Below, piece after piece: positions 42,947 through 53,124 of a stretch of DNA of 64,000 bases. The DNA comes from Pseudobacillus wudalianchiensis. Lineage in GTDB: Bacteria; Bacillota; Bacilli; Bacillales; Domibacillaceae. Below the pieces are notes generated by a model. That model did not search any database. It worked only from the letters and a program-made list of their open reading frames with translations, and had not been told where the DNA came from. A program made the translations under genes and the position numbers. Positions within the stretch are counted from its first letter, which is position 1, and every line of letters starts with the position of its first letter. The stretch is taken from contig NZ_MAYT01000029.1 of NCBI RefSeq assembly GCF_001685015.1, positions 62,001-126,000 of the forward strand, given 5' to 3'.

Positions 42947-44143
42947 TTATGATCGGCTGTCAACCTGCTTTTTAAAAATTTCAAGTTGAGCGAGACGATG
43001 GACCGCCTCTTTAATTTTTTCTTCAGAGGCTACGAGACCAGCACGTACGTATCCTTCCCCAAGCTCACCAAAGCCAATTCCCGGTGCAACTGCTACGCCT
43101 GCCTCTTCTAGCAAAAGATCACTAAATTCTTCCGATGTGTATCCCTCTGGCACTTTTAGCCAAGCAAAAAACGATCCTTCCGGTGCTGTCACTTTCCAGC
43201 CAATTTCATTCAAACCGCTAATCAGAAGGTTACGGCGCTTTTCATACATGGCTTCCTGCTTATGTACTTCGTCTTGCGGCCCGAGTAAGGCTGCAGCTGC
43301 AGCCTCTTGAATGCCGCCGTACAAACTGCAGTGCAAGTGATCTTGAATCAGCTCCAGAGCAGCAATGACGCTTGGATTGCCAACAGCAAAGCCAACTCTC
43401 CATCCCGCCATGTTATACGTTTTTGACATCGTATAAATTTCGATCCCATTCTCTTTGGCTCCTTCAACTTGAAGGTAGCTAACCGGTTTCTTGCCGTCAA
43501 AACCAATCGCTCCATAAGCAAAATCATGAACGATGCAAATTTCATGTTCACCGGCAAATTGGATGGTTTTCTCAAAGAACGCGGAATCTGCCATTGCCCC
43601 GGTCGGATTATTAGGATAATTAATAAATAAAAGCTTTGCTTTTTCTAATACTTCTTTCGGAATCTCTTCGTATCGAGGAAGAAACCCGTTCTCTTCTTTA
43701 AGCGGCAACATATGCATATTAGCACCCGCAAGCGCAATGCCCGACCAATAATCCGGATAGCCTGGGTCTGGAACAAGCGCCACTTCTCCTGGATTTAATA
43801 AGCACTGCGGCAGCTCAACAAGTCCTGCTTTCCCGCCAATGATGAGCGCCACTTCTCTTTCTGGATCAAGCTCGACGCCATATTCCCTTTGATAAAATTC
43901 AGCACATGCCTTTTTGACATGACTATATCCTCTAAAGGGTGAGTATTTATCATTAACCGGGTTATCAACAGCTGTTTTTAGCGCTGTTTTTATATGACTA
44001 AATACCGGTTGATCAGGGCTTCCCTGTGCTAAGTTTATAATTTCACGCCCTCCAGCTGAGGCATTATTTATTCTCTGGCCCAATTTAGCGAAGAATTGCT
44101 CCGGCAGAGCCTGAAGCCGATTAGCCGTTTCAAAAGTCTTCAT
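42947..44143 (-). CDS. mtnE: Methionine-salvage aminotransferase MtnE
   Basis: Class I/II PLP aminotransferase (about 398 residues) that converts 2-keto-4-methylthiobutyrate to methionine with glutamine as donor. Motifs are NLAQGSPDQP, KYSPFRGYSHVKKA, LVPDPGYPDYWSG, FINYPNNPTGA, the PLP lysine in YTMSKTYNMAGWRVGFAVGN and FFAWLKVPEGYTSEEFS, which match B. subtilis MtnE closely as I recall it. The frame reaches back to 44242, but a GAGGG site and family similarity support the ATG at 44143. It diverges from the mtnU-like gene, as a functional pair. Confidence 0.87.
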   Translation of the reverse strand: MKTFETANRLQALPEQFFAKLGQRINNASAGGREIINLAQGSPDQPVFSHIKTALKTAVDNPVNDKYSPFRGYSHVKKACAEFYQREYGVELDPEREVALIIGGKAGLVELPQCLLNPGEVALVPDPGYPDYWSGIALAGANMHMLPLKEENGFLPRYEEIPKEVLEKAKLLFINYPNNPTGAMADSAFFEKTIQFAGEHEICIVHDFAYGAIGFDGKKPVSYLQVEGAKENGIEIYTMSKTYNMAGWRVGFAVGNPSVIAALELIQDHLHCSLYGGIQEAAAAALLGPQDEVHKQEAMYEKRRNLLISGLNEIGWKVTAPEGSFFAWLKVPEGYTSEEFSDLLLEEAGVAVAPGIGFGELGEGYVRAGLVASEEKIKEAVHRLAQLEIFKKQVDSRS

Positions 44144-44240
44144 GTATGCAGCCCTCGCTTTCAAATTATAGTTAATAATGGTATAACGAAAGAGAAAGAA
44201 AGTAAAGTAAGAATTTTCGGAAAGGAATGTGGGGGCTGAC

Positions 44241-45026
44241 ATGAAATTAAAAACGGCTATTATCCAAATGGATATTGCGTACGGTCATCCGGAGGAAAAC
44301 TATAAACGGGCAGAAGGATGGCTGCAAAAGGCGGCAAATGAAGGCTGTCAACTAGCAGTACTGCCTGAGCTATGGACGACCGGCTATGATCTGACAAGAC
44401 TCGATGAAATTGCAGATAGAGAAGCAAGCCAAACGATTGCTTTTTTATCAGAGCAAGCCAAAAAGCACCAAATGCACTTAATCGGCGGATCTGTAGCGAA
44501 CGAAACAGCGAATGGTGTTGAAAACACTCTGCTTGTTATAAATAAACAAGGCGAATTGTTAAAAAAATATAGCAAGCTGCATTTGTTCCGCTTGATGGAG
44601 GAAGAAAAGTTTTTGAAGGCTGGTGAAGGTGACGGGCTATTCACACTGGAAAATGCGCAAATGGCCGCCTTTATCTGTTACGATATTCGCTTCCCTGAGT
44701 GGTTAAGAAAACATGTGCTTTCAGGAGCAAATGTCTTGTTTATCCCTGCTGAATGGCCGCTTGCCCGCACAGATCATTGGCGGACACTGCTTATTGCCAG
44801 AGCCATTGAAAATCAAAGCTACGTTGTCGGCTGCAACCGCAGCGGCGAAGATCCAAAAAATAAGTTTGCTGGCCATTCTATGATTATTGATCCTTGGGGA
44901 GAAATTATTGCCGAAGCGGGCGAAGAAGAAGAACTGCTCATTGGCGAAATTGATTTAGCAAAAGTGCCGGAAATAAGAGAACGCATTCCTGTTTTCGAAG
45001 ATCGCCGCGTAGAGTTTTATCGTTAA
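44241..45026 (+). CDS. mtnU: Omega-amidase / carbon-nitrogen hydrolase MtnU
   Basis: Nitrilase-family amidohydrolase of about 261 residues. The Glu-Lys-Cys triad is visible: LPELWTTGYD, KLHLFRLMEEEKF and FICYDIRFPEWLR. B. subtilis MtnU (YkrU) removes the omega-amide of 2-oxoglutaramate produced by glutamine transaminase MtnE, drawing the salvage reaction forward. The adjacent divergent mtnE supports this role. A GTG at 44229 gives a four-residue longer frame; the ATG at 44241 is preferred. Confidence 0.86.
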   Translation: MKLKTAIIQMDIAYGHPEENYKRAEGWLQKAANEGCQLAVLPELWTTGYDLTRLDEIADREASQTIAFLSEQAKKHQMHLIGGSVANETANGVENTLLVINKQGELLKKYSKLHLFRLMEEEKFLKAGEGDGLFTLENAQMAAFICYDIRFPEWLRKHVLSGANVLFIPAEWPLARTDHWRTLLIARAIENQSYVVGCNRSGEDPKNKFAGHSMIIDPWGEIIAEAGEEEELLIGEIDLAKVPEIRERIPVFEDRRVEFYR

Positions 45027-45030
45027 TCAT

Positions 45031-45064
45031 GAAAGAAGCCTGGGAAATTTCCCAGGCTTCTTTC
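45031..45064. terminator. Bidirectional terminator between mtnU and metA
   Basis: GAAAGAAGCCTGGGAAA and TTTCCCAGGCTTCTTTC form a long perfect inverted repeat of 17 bp per arm, 4 bp past the mtnU stop and 60 bp past the metA stop. Confidence 0.92.
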
Positions 45065-45124
45065 ATAGTGTAGCAAGATTGTAGAAAGCTAGCCAGAATA
45101 GACCAGGCGTCGCCCCTTTCGCTT

Positions 45125-46033
45125 TCAATCCCATTCGTATGGGGTTTCTTGATAGACATAGTAGTTCAGCCAGTTGGAGAACAATAAATGAGCATGTGAA
45201 CGCCATTTGTTTACAGGTTTTTTTGTCGGATTATTGTCCGGGAAATAATATTTTGGCATGTCAATGTCGAGCCCCTTCGCTAAATCCCGCTCGTATTCTT
45301 CAGCCAGTGTTTGCACTTCGTACTCTAAGTGCCCCGTAATCATAATATGCCGCTCATCTTTTGACATGATGATAAACGCTCCTGCTTCTTCGGAAGAGGC
45401 AAGCAGCTGTAAATCTTTATGAGCCTTAATTTTTTCCTTGTCTACGTCCGTATAACGAGAGTGCGGAGCATAAAAAATATCATCAAACCCTCGCATTAAT
45501 TTAACAGTCGGCTCATTGACTGTATGACTAAAAATACCGGAACACTTTTTCGGCAATTCAAATTTCCCAATGCCGAAGTAATGATACAGTGCTGCCTGAG
45601 CCCCCCAACAAATGTGGAGCACGGAAGTAACATTTGTTTTCGCCCAATCCATAATTTTTTTGAGCTCTTCCCAATAGTTGACTTCCTCAAATTCCATTAG
45701 TTCAATTGGGGCTCCGGTAATAATCATCCCATCCACTCGTCTGTCCTTCACTTCATCAAATGTTGTATAGAATTGTTCCAAGTGAGACTTACTTACATTT
45801 TTCGATTCATGTGTCGCCGTATGCAGGAACGATACGTTTACTTGGAGCGGTGTATTGCCGAGCAGCCGCAAAAGCTGTGCTTCTGTTTTCTCTTTTTCTG
45901 GCATCAGATTTAGAATTAAAATATTTAAAGGACGGATATCCTGGCTGCGGGCCCGGTCAACATCCATCACGAAAATATTCTCTCTCTCTAGAATTTCCCG
46001 TGCTGGTAATTCCTGCGGTATATTAATCGGCAT
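45125..46033 (-). CDS. metA: Homoserine O-acyltransferase MetA (probably acetyl)
   Basis: First committed step of methionine synthesis: acylation of homoserine. The 302-residue protein has [34 protein letters not shown], the nucleophile in [13 protein letters not shown], and [19 protein letters not shown] (His-Glu). The glutamate in the EVNYWEEL region agrees with acetyl-CoA-using MetA of Bacillus rather than succinyl-CoA-using E. coli MetA, though this should be checked by alignment. No S-box is visible upstream, unlike yitJ-metH. GAGGGGG is 5-8 bp before the ATG. Confidence 0.93.
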   Translation of the reverse strand: MPINIPQELPAREILERENIFVMDVDRARSQDIRPLNILILNLMPEKEKTEAQLLRLLGNTPLQVNVSFLHTATHESKNVSKSHLEQFYTTFDEVKDRRVDGMIITGAPIELMEFEEVNYWEELKKIMDWAKTNVTSVLHICWGAQAALYHYFGIGKFELPKKCSGIFSHTVNEPTVKLMRGFDDIFYAPHSRYTDVDKEKIKAHKDLQLLASSEEAGAFIIMSKDERHIMITGHLEYEVQTLAEEYERDLAKGLDIDMPKYYFPDNNPTKKPVNKWRSHAHLLFSNWLNYYVYQETPYEWD

Positions 46034-46134
46034 TTGTCTACCCCCTCTTAGTTTTGAATTTTCAATAAACTATTATAGACAGCACTTTTAAAAAAATACA
46101 AGAATTGTTTTTGATGGACAAACGAATGAGCACT

Positions 46135-46165
46135 AAAAACCTGCAAAGAAATCTTTCTTTGCAGG
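46135..46165 (-). terminator. Terminator of topB
   Basis: Minus-strand CCTGCAAAGAAA and TTTCTTTGCAGG form a 12 bp stem followed by five T residues, just past the topB stop. Confidence 0.88.
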
Positions 46166-46173
46166 CGGGTGGA

Positions 46174-48336
46174 TTACTTCAATTTTAATTTCGCTAAAGC
46201 ATCCGCTAAAGCCGTATTCATCGGTTCGTCTTTTGATTGCTTTTTCAAATATTTATTCACATCTTGCTTTGTTGCTTTATTTCCTGATTGTTTCTTTCTT
46301 CTCTCTTGGAAGGCTGTCAGTTTTTCTCGATATCCACACTTACAAACAAAGATCTGTCCCTTTCCTTCCCCGCGAAGCTCCAGCTTTTTATGGCAGTTCG
46401 GACAGCGGGCATTCGTTAATTTAGCTACGTTCTTGCGATAGCCGCACTCTCTATCCTGACAGACAAGCATCTTTCCTTTTTTTCCATTGACTTCAAGCAA
46501 CAATTTCCCGCAATCCGGGCACTGGCTGCCTGTTACGTTATCATGCTTGAATTTTTTCTCGCTGTTTTTAATTTCGTTCGTCACCGCTTTTGTGTAATGG
46601 CAAATCTCTTTCATAAAATCCTGTGATTTCAGTTTTCCTTTAGCAATCGCTTCTAGTTTCTGCTCCCATTCACCTGTTAAAGCCGGCGACTGTAATTCAC
46701 TCGGTACTAATTCCAATAACTGTTTGCCTTTAGAAGTGATAAAAATATCTTTTCCCTTTTTTTCAATCAAAAAGGTATTAAAAAGCTTTTCAATAATATC
46801 AGCTCTTGTTGCAACTGTTCCAAGCCCGCCGGTTTGGCTCAATGTTTGTTTTAACTGCTTATTCTCTTCTTCCATATATTTTGCCGGATTTTCCATAGCG
46901 GATAGAAGTGTCCCTTCATTAAAGCGAGCAGGCGGAGTCGTTTCGCCCTGAGTAGCCGTTAACGTTGTGACTTCCCATTCTTCTCCTTGTTTAACAGGAG
47001 GAAGTGAAGCTTCATCGTCTTCTTCTTTTCCGTATACTTCCTTCCAGCCAAGGGAGGCAATGACCTTTCCTTTTGCGGTAAACATTTCTGATCCAATCTT
47101 CGCCTCCACCGTTGTCTGCTCATACTCAAACGGCGGCAGTAATACAGCTAAAAAGCGTTTTACAATTAAATCGTAAATCTTTCGTTCTTTATCACTTAGA
47201 TCACTAAGAATAGCGGTCTGCTCAGTAGGAACAATCGCATGGTGGTCACTTACCTTGGCGTCGTTAATAAATGATTTATTGGGCTTAATGCCATTCTTTT
47301 TGACTTTAGCAGCAAATTTCGCATACGGATTAATTTCGACAGCTTCCACTCGTTCTTTTAGCGTGTCAGCCATGTCACTGGACAAATAACGAGAATCAGT
47401 CCGCGGGTATGTGACGAGCTTATGTTGTTCGTATAACTTCTGCATAATAGACAGCGTTTCTTTCGCTGAGTAGTTAAAGATTTTATGAGCGTCACGCTGG
47501 AGCTCTGTCAAATCATACAATTCTGGTGCGTAAGACTTTTTCGCCGCTTTTTTGACAGAGGTAATGACAGCTTTTTCTCCACGGATTGCCTTTAAAAGTT
47601 GATCTCGTTTCTCCTCAGAGAAAGTCTTTGTATCATTTGACTTTTCGTCTTTCCATGTTAACTTCATATCGCCGGCAATCGCTGTTATTCCATAATAGCT
47701 TTTTGGCTTAAATTGTTTAATTTCCGCTTCTCTTTTTGCAATCATCGCCAATGTCGGCGTCTGGACACGCCCACAGGAAAGCTGAGCATTAAATTTTGTC
47801 GTTAAAGCCCGAGTTGCATTAATCCCGACAAGCCAGTCAGCCTCCGCCCGTGCCACTGCCGAACGGTATAAGTTCTCGTACTCCTGCCCATCTCGTAACT
47901 TTTTAAAGCCTTCACGGATCGCTTTATCCGTAACCGAAGAAATCCATAAACGCTTTACTGGCTTTTTCACATGGGCTTTATCGATAATCCAGCGGGCAAC
48001 AAGCTCTCCCTCACGTCCGGCATCTGTAGCAATCACAATATCTTTCACATCTTTACGGTTCAGCTGTGCTTTCACTGCTTGAAACTGCTTGCCCGTCTTC
48101 TTAATCACTACAGTTTTTAATTGGTTTGGCATTAATGGCAAATCTGCTAAGTTCCACGTTTTATATTGATCACCGTACGCCTCTGGGTCAGCATGAGTGA
48201 CGAGGTGGCCAAGCGCCCACGTCACGATGTATTGATCTCCCTCTAAAAAGCCGTTTCCTTTTTTGCCGCACTTTAACACGCGGGCAATATCACGGGCAAC
48301 AGACGGCTTCTCAGCTAATACGACTGTTTTACTCAT
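46174..48336 (-). CDS. topB: DNA topoisomerase III
   Basis: Type IA topoisomerase that decatenates and relaxes DNA, 720 residues. The Toprim domain begins with VLAEKPSVARDIARVL and holds the acidic DAGREGE motif; the strand-passage tyrosine is in LVTYPRTDSRYL. ARAEADWLVGINATRA and CGRVQTPTL are family motifs. The C-terminus has two small zinc-binding CPxCG...C modules (about 600-670: SQCPDCGKL; NARCPNCHKK), followed by a Lys-rich tail. AAAGGATG precedes the ATG. Confidence 0.96.
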   Translation of the reverse strand: MSKTVVLAEKPSVARDIARVLKCGKKGNGFLEGDQYIVTWALGHLVTHADPEAYGDQYKTWNLADLPLMPNQLKTVVIKKTGKQFQAVKAQLNRKDVKDIVIATDAGREGELVARWIIDKAHVKKPVKRLWISSVTDKAIREGFKKLRDGQEYENLYRSAVARAEADWLVGINATRALTTKFNAQLSCGRVQTPTLAMIAKREAEIKQFKPKSYYGITAIAGDMKLTWKDEKSNDTKTFSEEKRDQLLKAIRGEKAVITSVKKAAKKSYAPELYDLTELQRDAHKIFNYSAKETLSIMQKLYEQHKLVTYPRTDSRYLSSDMADTLKERVEAVEINPYAKFAAKVKKNGIKPNKSFINDAKVSDHHAIVPTEQTAILSDLSDKERKIYDLIVKRFLAVLLPPFEYEQTTVEAKIGSEMFTAKGKVIASLGWKEVYGKEEDDEASLPPVKQGEEWEVTTLTATQGETTPPARFNEGTLLSAMENPAKYMEEENKQLKQTLSQTGGLGTVATRADIIEKLFNTFLIEKKGKDIFITSKGKQLLELVPSELQSPALTGEWEQKLEAIAKGKLKSQDFMKEICHYTKAVTNEIKNSEKKFKHDNVTGSQCPDCGKLLLEVNGKKGKMLVCQDRECGYRKNVAKLTNARCPNCHKKLELRGEGKGQIFVCKCGYREKLTAFQERRKKQSGNKATKQDVNKYLKKQSKDEPMNTALADALAKLKLK

Positions 48337-48518
48337 AGTAACATCCTTTCATTTTTACGCTATTCGTATTATACCATTGTTTCGCTAAGTGGCGGTCACG
48401 TTACCTGTCATCTAGCCGAACTAGTAAAACTCGTGACTTCTTTCTCTTTTTCCTTTATATTTGGTAAAAATATAATATTTTAGCATATTTATCTATTATC
48501 TAGAAAGGAGTGATCTTC

Positions 48519-50729
48519 ATGCTGTTGCAAAAACGCGGTGACATTCCCTATATTCTCGGCCTGATTTTTTTAGTCGCTGGAGTTATTTACTTTTTCGCCT
48601 CCAACTGGCCGCTTTTAGATCGTCCTGTAAAAATCGGACTCAGCATGCTCATGATTGCTGCCAGCTTTGGTATGGCACTTATTTATAAAAAAAGTACAAC
48701 GTTTTCCTATTTGAGTAATTGGTGGTTATTCGTCTCGGCGGTTTCCTTCGGGGTCAGCGTCGCTCTCATCGGGCAAACGTATAACTCTCATGCCGATTCC
48801 TATTTACTCTTTCTTATTTGGCTTATTCCCGTTATCCTGCTTGCTGCTCTTACGGCCTATCAGCCATTTTTCTGGCTAGCCTTCCTGCTCTTAGAACTAA
48901 CCATCTGGATGAAAATGTATCCTGTTGGTGTATGGGTTCAGTACTCAGATACCCAGGAAGCGATCTTGTATGTGTCATTAATTGTTTTCCACCTTTTTTT
49001 ATTTTATGTATTGTCAAAAGCGAACCTTGAGAAAATTGGATTTCTTGCATTAGTCATGGCGCAATATTGTGCTGTCTTTTTGTTAGTGAAACATTCTCTC
49101 TATCATATTTTTGCTGAGTTCTCTACCCTCTCTGTTGTGTATCTTGCTTTTCATGTAATTTATCTCGTGTCTATAATTCTTTTCTGGAGAAAATTTATTC
49201 ACGAACGGCGAAGCCACCCTGTGATTATGGCCATTCATCTGCTTTTCTTCGGTGTATATGTTATGTATAATGCTTTTCTCATTTATATTATGGTATTTGG
49301 GGAATCCAACTTTTACACCGGTTTTCTTTTATTGATTGCTGTATTTGGATTTAGTATTTACTTTTTGCGGAAACTAGCAAAAATAGCAAAGGAATCTGAT
49401 AAAAAATGGAGCCATTACACGTATAGATTTTTTGTCGGTATTCTTTCTTTTTTAGGTACAATCATTGCCATTACATCTATTAGCTCATTTCTGGCGATTG
49501 TATTTGGTGTTGGAGGTGCCTTTAAATATAGTTTCCTCTTTGTCGGAGTCATCGCTATCGCTGCTAGTCTTGCTATCTCTAAAAAAGAATGGATTGTCGT
49601 TCGGCTCACTCTGCAAGTGACGGGAATTGCTTTTTTATTTTTCTTTTCTTACACCCATGGAGAAACATGGTTCTTTTGGCTATTAACCGTTCTTTTTGCG
49701 GCTATGACCATTTTCTTTTCTCGCCTAAGAGATGCCTTGCTCTATTATGTAGCAGCAAACGGGGCTATTGTAAGTGCGTTTATCGCTCTCTTTTCAGATA
49801 TTGGCCTCTTTGGAGAAGAAATGAAACTTGTATTTCTGTTGCTGGGTGTACTAAATGCCCTTTTGTTTTTAAAACAACCTGGACAGCGTATCGGCCTGCT
49901 TGCTTATCTTTTGTCTCTTTATTACTTTTTTACGATGACCGCCGCGGAAGAACCGTCCATTGCGTTAGCGATTTTTCTTCATCTTGTTTTTGCCGCCTAT
50001 TTCTACTTTCACTTAGCTCATCCGAAAAGCCATTCAAGGCTTTATCGCTGGGCCACCTGGGCAGCTGTAACGGCTTTTCTCATCTGGAAGTACTATGAGT
50101 ATGTTTGGAAACTTTTACACAAATCTCTTGCCTTTTTCATTGTGAGTGCTTTATTTTTCCTCCTTTTTTATTTGTGGGGAAAGAAGAACACAGAAGCAGC
50201 AGGAAATATTATAAGATGGAGCTGGAAACGTGTCGCTATTGTTTTAATTCTACAACTTTCCTTTGTTGGCTTTACTTCATGGCAAAAAGAACATTTGCTT
50301 CAAAATGGAGAGCTCGTTGCCCTTAAACTTGAACCGATTGATCCGCGTTCCTTGCTACAAGGGGATTATGTTCAGCTTAACTATGCTATTCACCGTGCTT
50401 ATCAGCAAGAACAGAATAAAAATATCAGCAGCCTTCCAAAAGGAAAGCTTCATGTCGAATTAGAGAAAACGAAAGAACATGTTTCTTACCGCGGGAAGGA
50501 TGTAATCATTTATCAGCCCGTTCATTTTACCGGAACCGATCAGCCTGTGATCGTGAATAATGAAACGGTCACCCTCCTTGGAAAAAGCAGTTATGGAAAC
50601 CTTGATCTCGGGATTGAACACTTTTTTATCCCTGAAAATACAGGAAGGGATTGGGTAGAGAAAAATATTGCCCTGGTCCGTGTATCTAAAAATGGAGATG
50701 CTATCCTAGAAACATTAGTAAAACAGTAA
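48519..50729 (+). CDS. Large polytopic membrane protein, DUF2157/DUF4401-GDYXXLXY type
   Basis: About 736 residues. More than fifteen hydrophobic segments fill residues 10-580. The C-terminal region (about 590-735) is soluble, starts with LKLEPIDPRSLLQGDYVQLNYAIHRAY, and contains the GDYxxLxY signature that names the family (it usually is a separate protein). So this is a fusion of a DUF2157-like membrane domain and a GDYXXLXY domain. AAAGGAG is spaced for the ATG at 48519 rather than the GTG at 48510. The function of both domains is unknown. It is monocistronic and diverges from topB. Confidence 0.75.
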   Translation: MLLQKRGDIPYILGLIFLVAGVIYFFASNWPLLDRPVKIGLSMLMIAASFGMALIYKKSTTFSYLSNWWLFVSAVSFGVSVALIGQTYNSHADSYLLFLIWLIPVILLAALTAYQPFFWLAFLLLELTIWMKMYPVGVWVQYSDTQEAILYVSLIVFHLFLFYVLSKANLEKIGFLALVMAQYCAVFLLVKHSLYHIFAEFSTLSVVYLAFHVIYLVSIILFWRKFIHERRSHPVIMAIHLLFFGVYVMYNAFLIYIMVFGESNFYTGFLLLIAVFGFSIYFLRKLAKIAKESDKKWSHYTYRFFVGILSFLGTIIAITSISSFLAIVFGVGGAFKYSFLFVGVIAIAASLAISKKEWIVVRLTLQVTGIAFLFFFSYTHGETWFFWLLTVLFAAMTIFFSRLRDALLYYVAANGAIVSAFIALFSDIGLFGEEMKLVFLLLGVLNALLFLKQPGQRIGLLAYLLSLYYFFTMTAAEEPSIALAIFLHLVFAAYFYFHLAHPKSHSRLYRWATWAAVTAFLIWKYYEYVWKLLHKSLAFFIVSALFFLLFYLWGKKNTEAAGNIIRWSWKRVAIVLILQLSFVGFTSWQKEHLLQNGELVALKLEPIDPRSLLQGDYVQLNYAIHRAYQQEQNKNISSLPKGKLHVELEKTKEHVSYRGKDVIIYQPVHFTGTDQPVIVNNETVTLLGKSSYGNLDLGIEHFFIPENTGRDWVEKNIALVRVSKNGDAILETLVKQ

Positions 50730-50826
50730 ATAAGAACTAGCCAAATATGCATTGCGCTTATACCATGTTTTAAGTAAAAATCAGTCTAAAACGGCTAATA
50801 AAAAGACAAAACAGATACGTTAATAG

Positions 50827-50858
50827 ACAAAAGGCCGGGTAAGCACCCGGCCTTTTGT
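50827..50858 (+). terminator. Terminator after the membrane-protein gene
   Basis: ACAAAAGGCCGGGT and ACCCGGCCTTTTGT form a 14 bp stem with a 4-base loop, about 100 bp past the stop. The intervening 50730-50826 holds nothing recognisable. Confidence 0.85.
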
Positions 50859-50987
50859 AATGCAATTGTAATATTATGCGATAAAATGTAACAGCACTTA
50901 TAACAATTTTCTGATATATTAGCCTCAGATAAACATATTCCAACAAAAAATATAATTTCGAAGCGGAAGGGTAACAGGGGGAAACGG

Positions 50988-51437
50988 ATGAAAAAGTGGT
51001 TAACTGCAATCGTGAGTTCTTTGATTTTAAGTATTAGTTTGTTAGTGCCAGTACATTCAGCAGATGCAGCCTATTCTGCAGACTCTGTCATTGCTGAAGC
51101 AAAAAAATATATTGGTACGCCATATAAATGGGGCGGCACGACGCCGAGAGGCTTTGACTGTTCTGGGTTTATTCAATACGCTCATAAGCAAGTCGGTCTT
51201 TCATTGCCGCGAACAGCTGCACAAATGTATCAAAAAGGGTCAGCTGTCACTAAAAGTGAACTGGAACCAGGCGATTTAATTTTCTTTAGTACATATAGCA
51301 GTGGTGCTTCACATGTCGGCCTTTACATTGGGGATAACCAATTTATCCACTCTGCTTCTAAAGGGGTTCGCATTGACAAGGTAAGCAACTCTTACTACCA
51401 AAAGAGATATTTAGGCTCTAAGCGAATTGTTGACTGA
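50988..51437 (+). CDS. Secreted NlpC/P60 cell-wall endopeptidase
   Basis: 149 residues with a Sec signal peptide (MKKW, hydrophobic to about residue 24, cut after HSADA) and a compact NlpC/P60 domain. Catalytic residues are seen: Cys in RGFDCSGFIQY, His in SGASHVGLYIGD and the third polar His in FIHSASKG. No LysM or SH3 wall-binding domain is present, so it is the minimal form, probably a gamma-D-glutamyl-diamino acid peptidase acting on wall peptides. AGGGGGAAAC precedes the ATG. Confidence 0.92.
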   Translation: MKKWLTAIVSSLILSISLLVPVHSADAAYSADSVIAEAKKYIGTPYKWGGTTPRGFDCSGFIQYAHKQVGLSLPRTAAQMYQKGSAVTKSELEPGDLIFFSTYSSGASHVGLYIGDNQFIHSASKGVRIDKVSNSYYQKRYLGSKRIVD

Positions 51438-51447
51438 ATATGACGAT

Positions 51448-51484
51448 AGAAAACCGGCTCCTCTTGAAGAGGAGCCGGTTTTCT
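51448..51484. terminator. Bidirectional terminator between nlpC-type gene and CNNM gene
   Basis: AGAAAACCGGCTCCTCTT and AAGAGGAGCCGGTTTTCT pair perfectly over 17-18 bp with almost no loop, flanked by A/T runs on both strands. Confidence 0.92.
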
Positions 51485-51502
51485 ATATAACTGAATCTTG
51501 TA

Positions 51503-52825
51503 TCATGATTCTTTCTTTTCTTTTTTAGCTTTTCTAGCTTCGATCATGTGAATATGATGCCCATCCACATCTCTAATGATAAATTGATATCCTTCCTGCT
51601 CAAGCGTGTCTCCTAGAGCGACGTCAATTTTTTGTGTCAGGAACCAGCCGCCAAGCGTATCCACATCATCCTCAGATAAATGAATGCCTAATAAATCATT
51701 TACCTCTGAAATTAATACCCTGGCACTTAACATAAATTGGCCGTTCGCCATTTTTTGTATTTCTGGTTTTTCATCAGAATCGAATTCATCACGAATCTCT
51801 CCAACAATCTCTTCTAAAATGTCTTCTACCGTTACGAGACCTGACGTACCGCCGTATTCATCTAATAAAATCGCCATGTGAATCCGCTCTTTCTGCATTT
51901 TCAACAGTAAATCATGAATAGGCACAGTTTCAATGACACTAATGACTGGTTTGACGAACCATTCTAGCGGCTGTTCATCATAGTTGTTCTTATTTAAATA
52001 ATAAGAAAAAATCTCTTTAATGTTCACCATCCCAATGATGTTATCTTTATCCCCATCATCTACCGGATAGCGGGTATATTTTTCACTCTTTAAGATTTCA
52101 GTAATTTCAGCCCACGTTAAATCCTTATTTAATGTGATCATTTCTGTACGCGGCACCATAATTTCCTTGGCGATTCTCTCATCAAATTCAAAGATGTTGT
52201 CGACATATTTATATTCAGACTGGTTAATTTCTCCGCTTTTGTAGCTTTCGGTTAAAATAATACGCAATTCCTCTTCAGAATGGGCCACTTCATGTTCAGA
52301 TACCGGCTCTAATCCGAATAAGCCAGTAAAAAAGCGGGCTGAACTATTTAAAAGCCAAATAAAAGGGTACATCACCCGATAAAACAAGACAAGCGCTGGT
52401 GAAAAAGTCAACGTCAACCATTCTGCTTTTTGAATAGCGAGCGTTTTTGGTGCCAGCTCCCCTATTACGACGTGGAGAAAAGTAATAGAAGCGAACGCGA
52501 TAATAAATGATAATACCCCTGCTAAAGACGGTGTCAATTCCATTCTTTCGAATAGCGGGTGCAGAATCCGTTCAACAGTCGGCTCACCAAGCCACCCCAA
52601 GCCGAGTGAAGTAATTGTGATACCAAGCTGACAGGCTGATAAATACTCATCCATGCTGGAGACAACCTTTTTAGCAACAGCCGCTTTTTTATTTCCTTCA
52701 GCAATGAGCTGATTAATTCGAGACATTCTAACCTTTACAATGGCAAATTCAGAAGATACGAAAAAGCCCGAGAATGCAATTAAAACACCAATAAGCAAAA
52801 AATTCACGATAATCAAAGACGGCAA
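51503..52825 (-). CDS. CNNM/CorC-type membrane protein with CBS pair
   Basis: 440-residue homologue of Bacillus YqhB/YhdP ("hemolysin C" family), proposed Mg2+ exporters. Order: CNNM membrane domain (1-about 200; [55 protein letters not shown]), CBS pair (about 215-335; [49 protein letters not shown]) and CorC C-terminal domain (about 350-440; [10 protein letters not shown]). The start is uncertain: TTG at 52825 or 52816 or GTG at 52807, none with a good site. A 40-codon open frame upstream ends by overlapping this start. Confidence 0.9.
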   Translation of the reverse strand: MPSLIIVNFLLIGVLIAFSGFFVSSEFAIVKVRMSRINQLIAEGNKKAAVAKKVVSSMDEYLSACQLGITITSLGLGWLGEPTVERILHPLFERMELTPSLAGVLSFIIAFASITFLHVVIGELAPKTLAIQKAEWLTLTFSPALVLFYRVMYPFIWLLNSSARFFTGLFGLEPVSEHEVAHSEEELRIILTESYKSGEINQSEYKYVDNIFEFDERIAKEIMVPRTEMITLNKDLTWAEITEILKSEKYTRYPVDDGDKDNIIGMVNIKEIFSYYLNKNNYDEQPLEWFVKPVISVIETVPIHDLLLKMQKERIHMAILLDEYGGTSGLVTVEDILEEIVGEIRDEFDSDEKPEIQKMANGQFMLSARVLISEVNDLLGIHLSEDDVDTLGGWFLTQKIDVALGDTLEQEGYQFIIRDVDGHHIHMIEARKAKKEKKES

Positions 52826-53124
52826 GGAAAGCGAAGAACAAAAGGCAATAACGTTTTCTTATTCCCTTCTTTACTTTCCTCTTTCACCTCCCGTGCAAGT
52901 TTATAACTACCTTTACCCATTTGAAAATCATCCATAACAAAAAGAAAAGAATTTGCTGGTGGCTCAGCTGTTTCCATTTTCTTTATTGTTTTACTGATTC
53001 CACTAACCTATGCGTAAAATAGCCTTCCCCTCTTATTTTAACCTAAAAAGGGACAGTTTCTATTTTTAAGCCCTCATAGTAAAATAAATAAAAGCAATTC
53101 ACTTCATTATGAGAGGGTTTTAAA

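Noticed and set aside
52826-52950. 40-codon minus-strand frame before the CNNM gene, and a frameshifted longer N-terminus for that protein
   Set aside because: No ribosome site precedes it, and related proteins begin about ten residues before the conserved SSEFAIVKV segment, so no N-terminal extension is needed. A leader peptide cannot be excluded.
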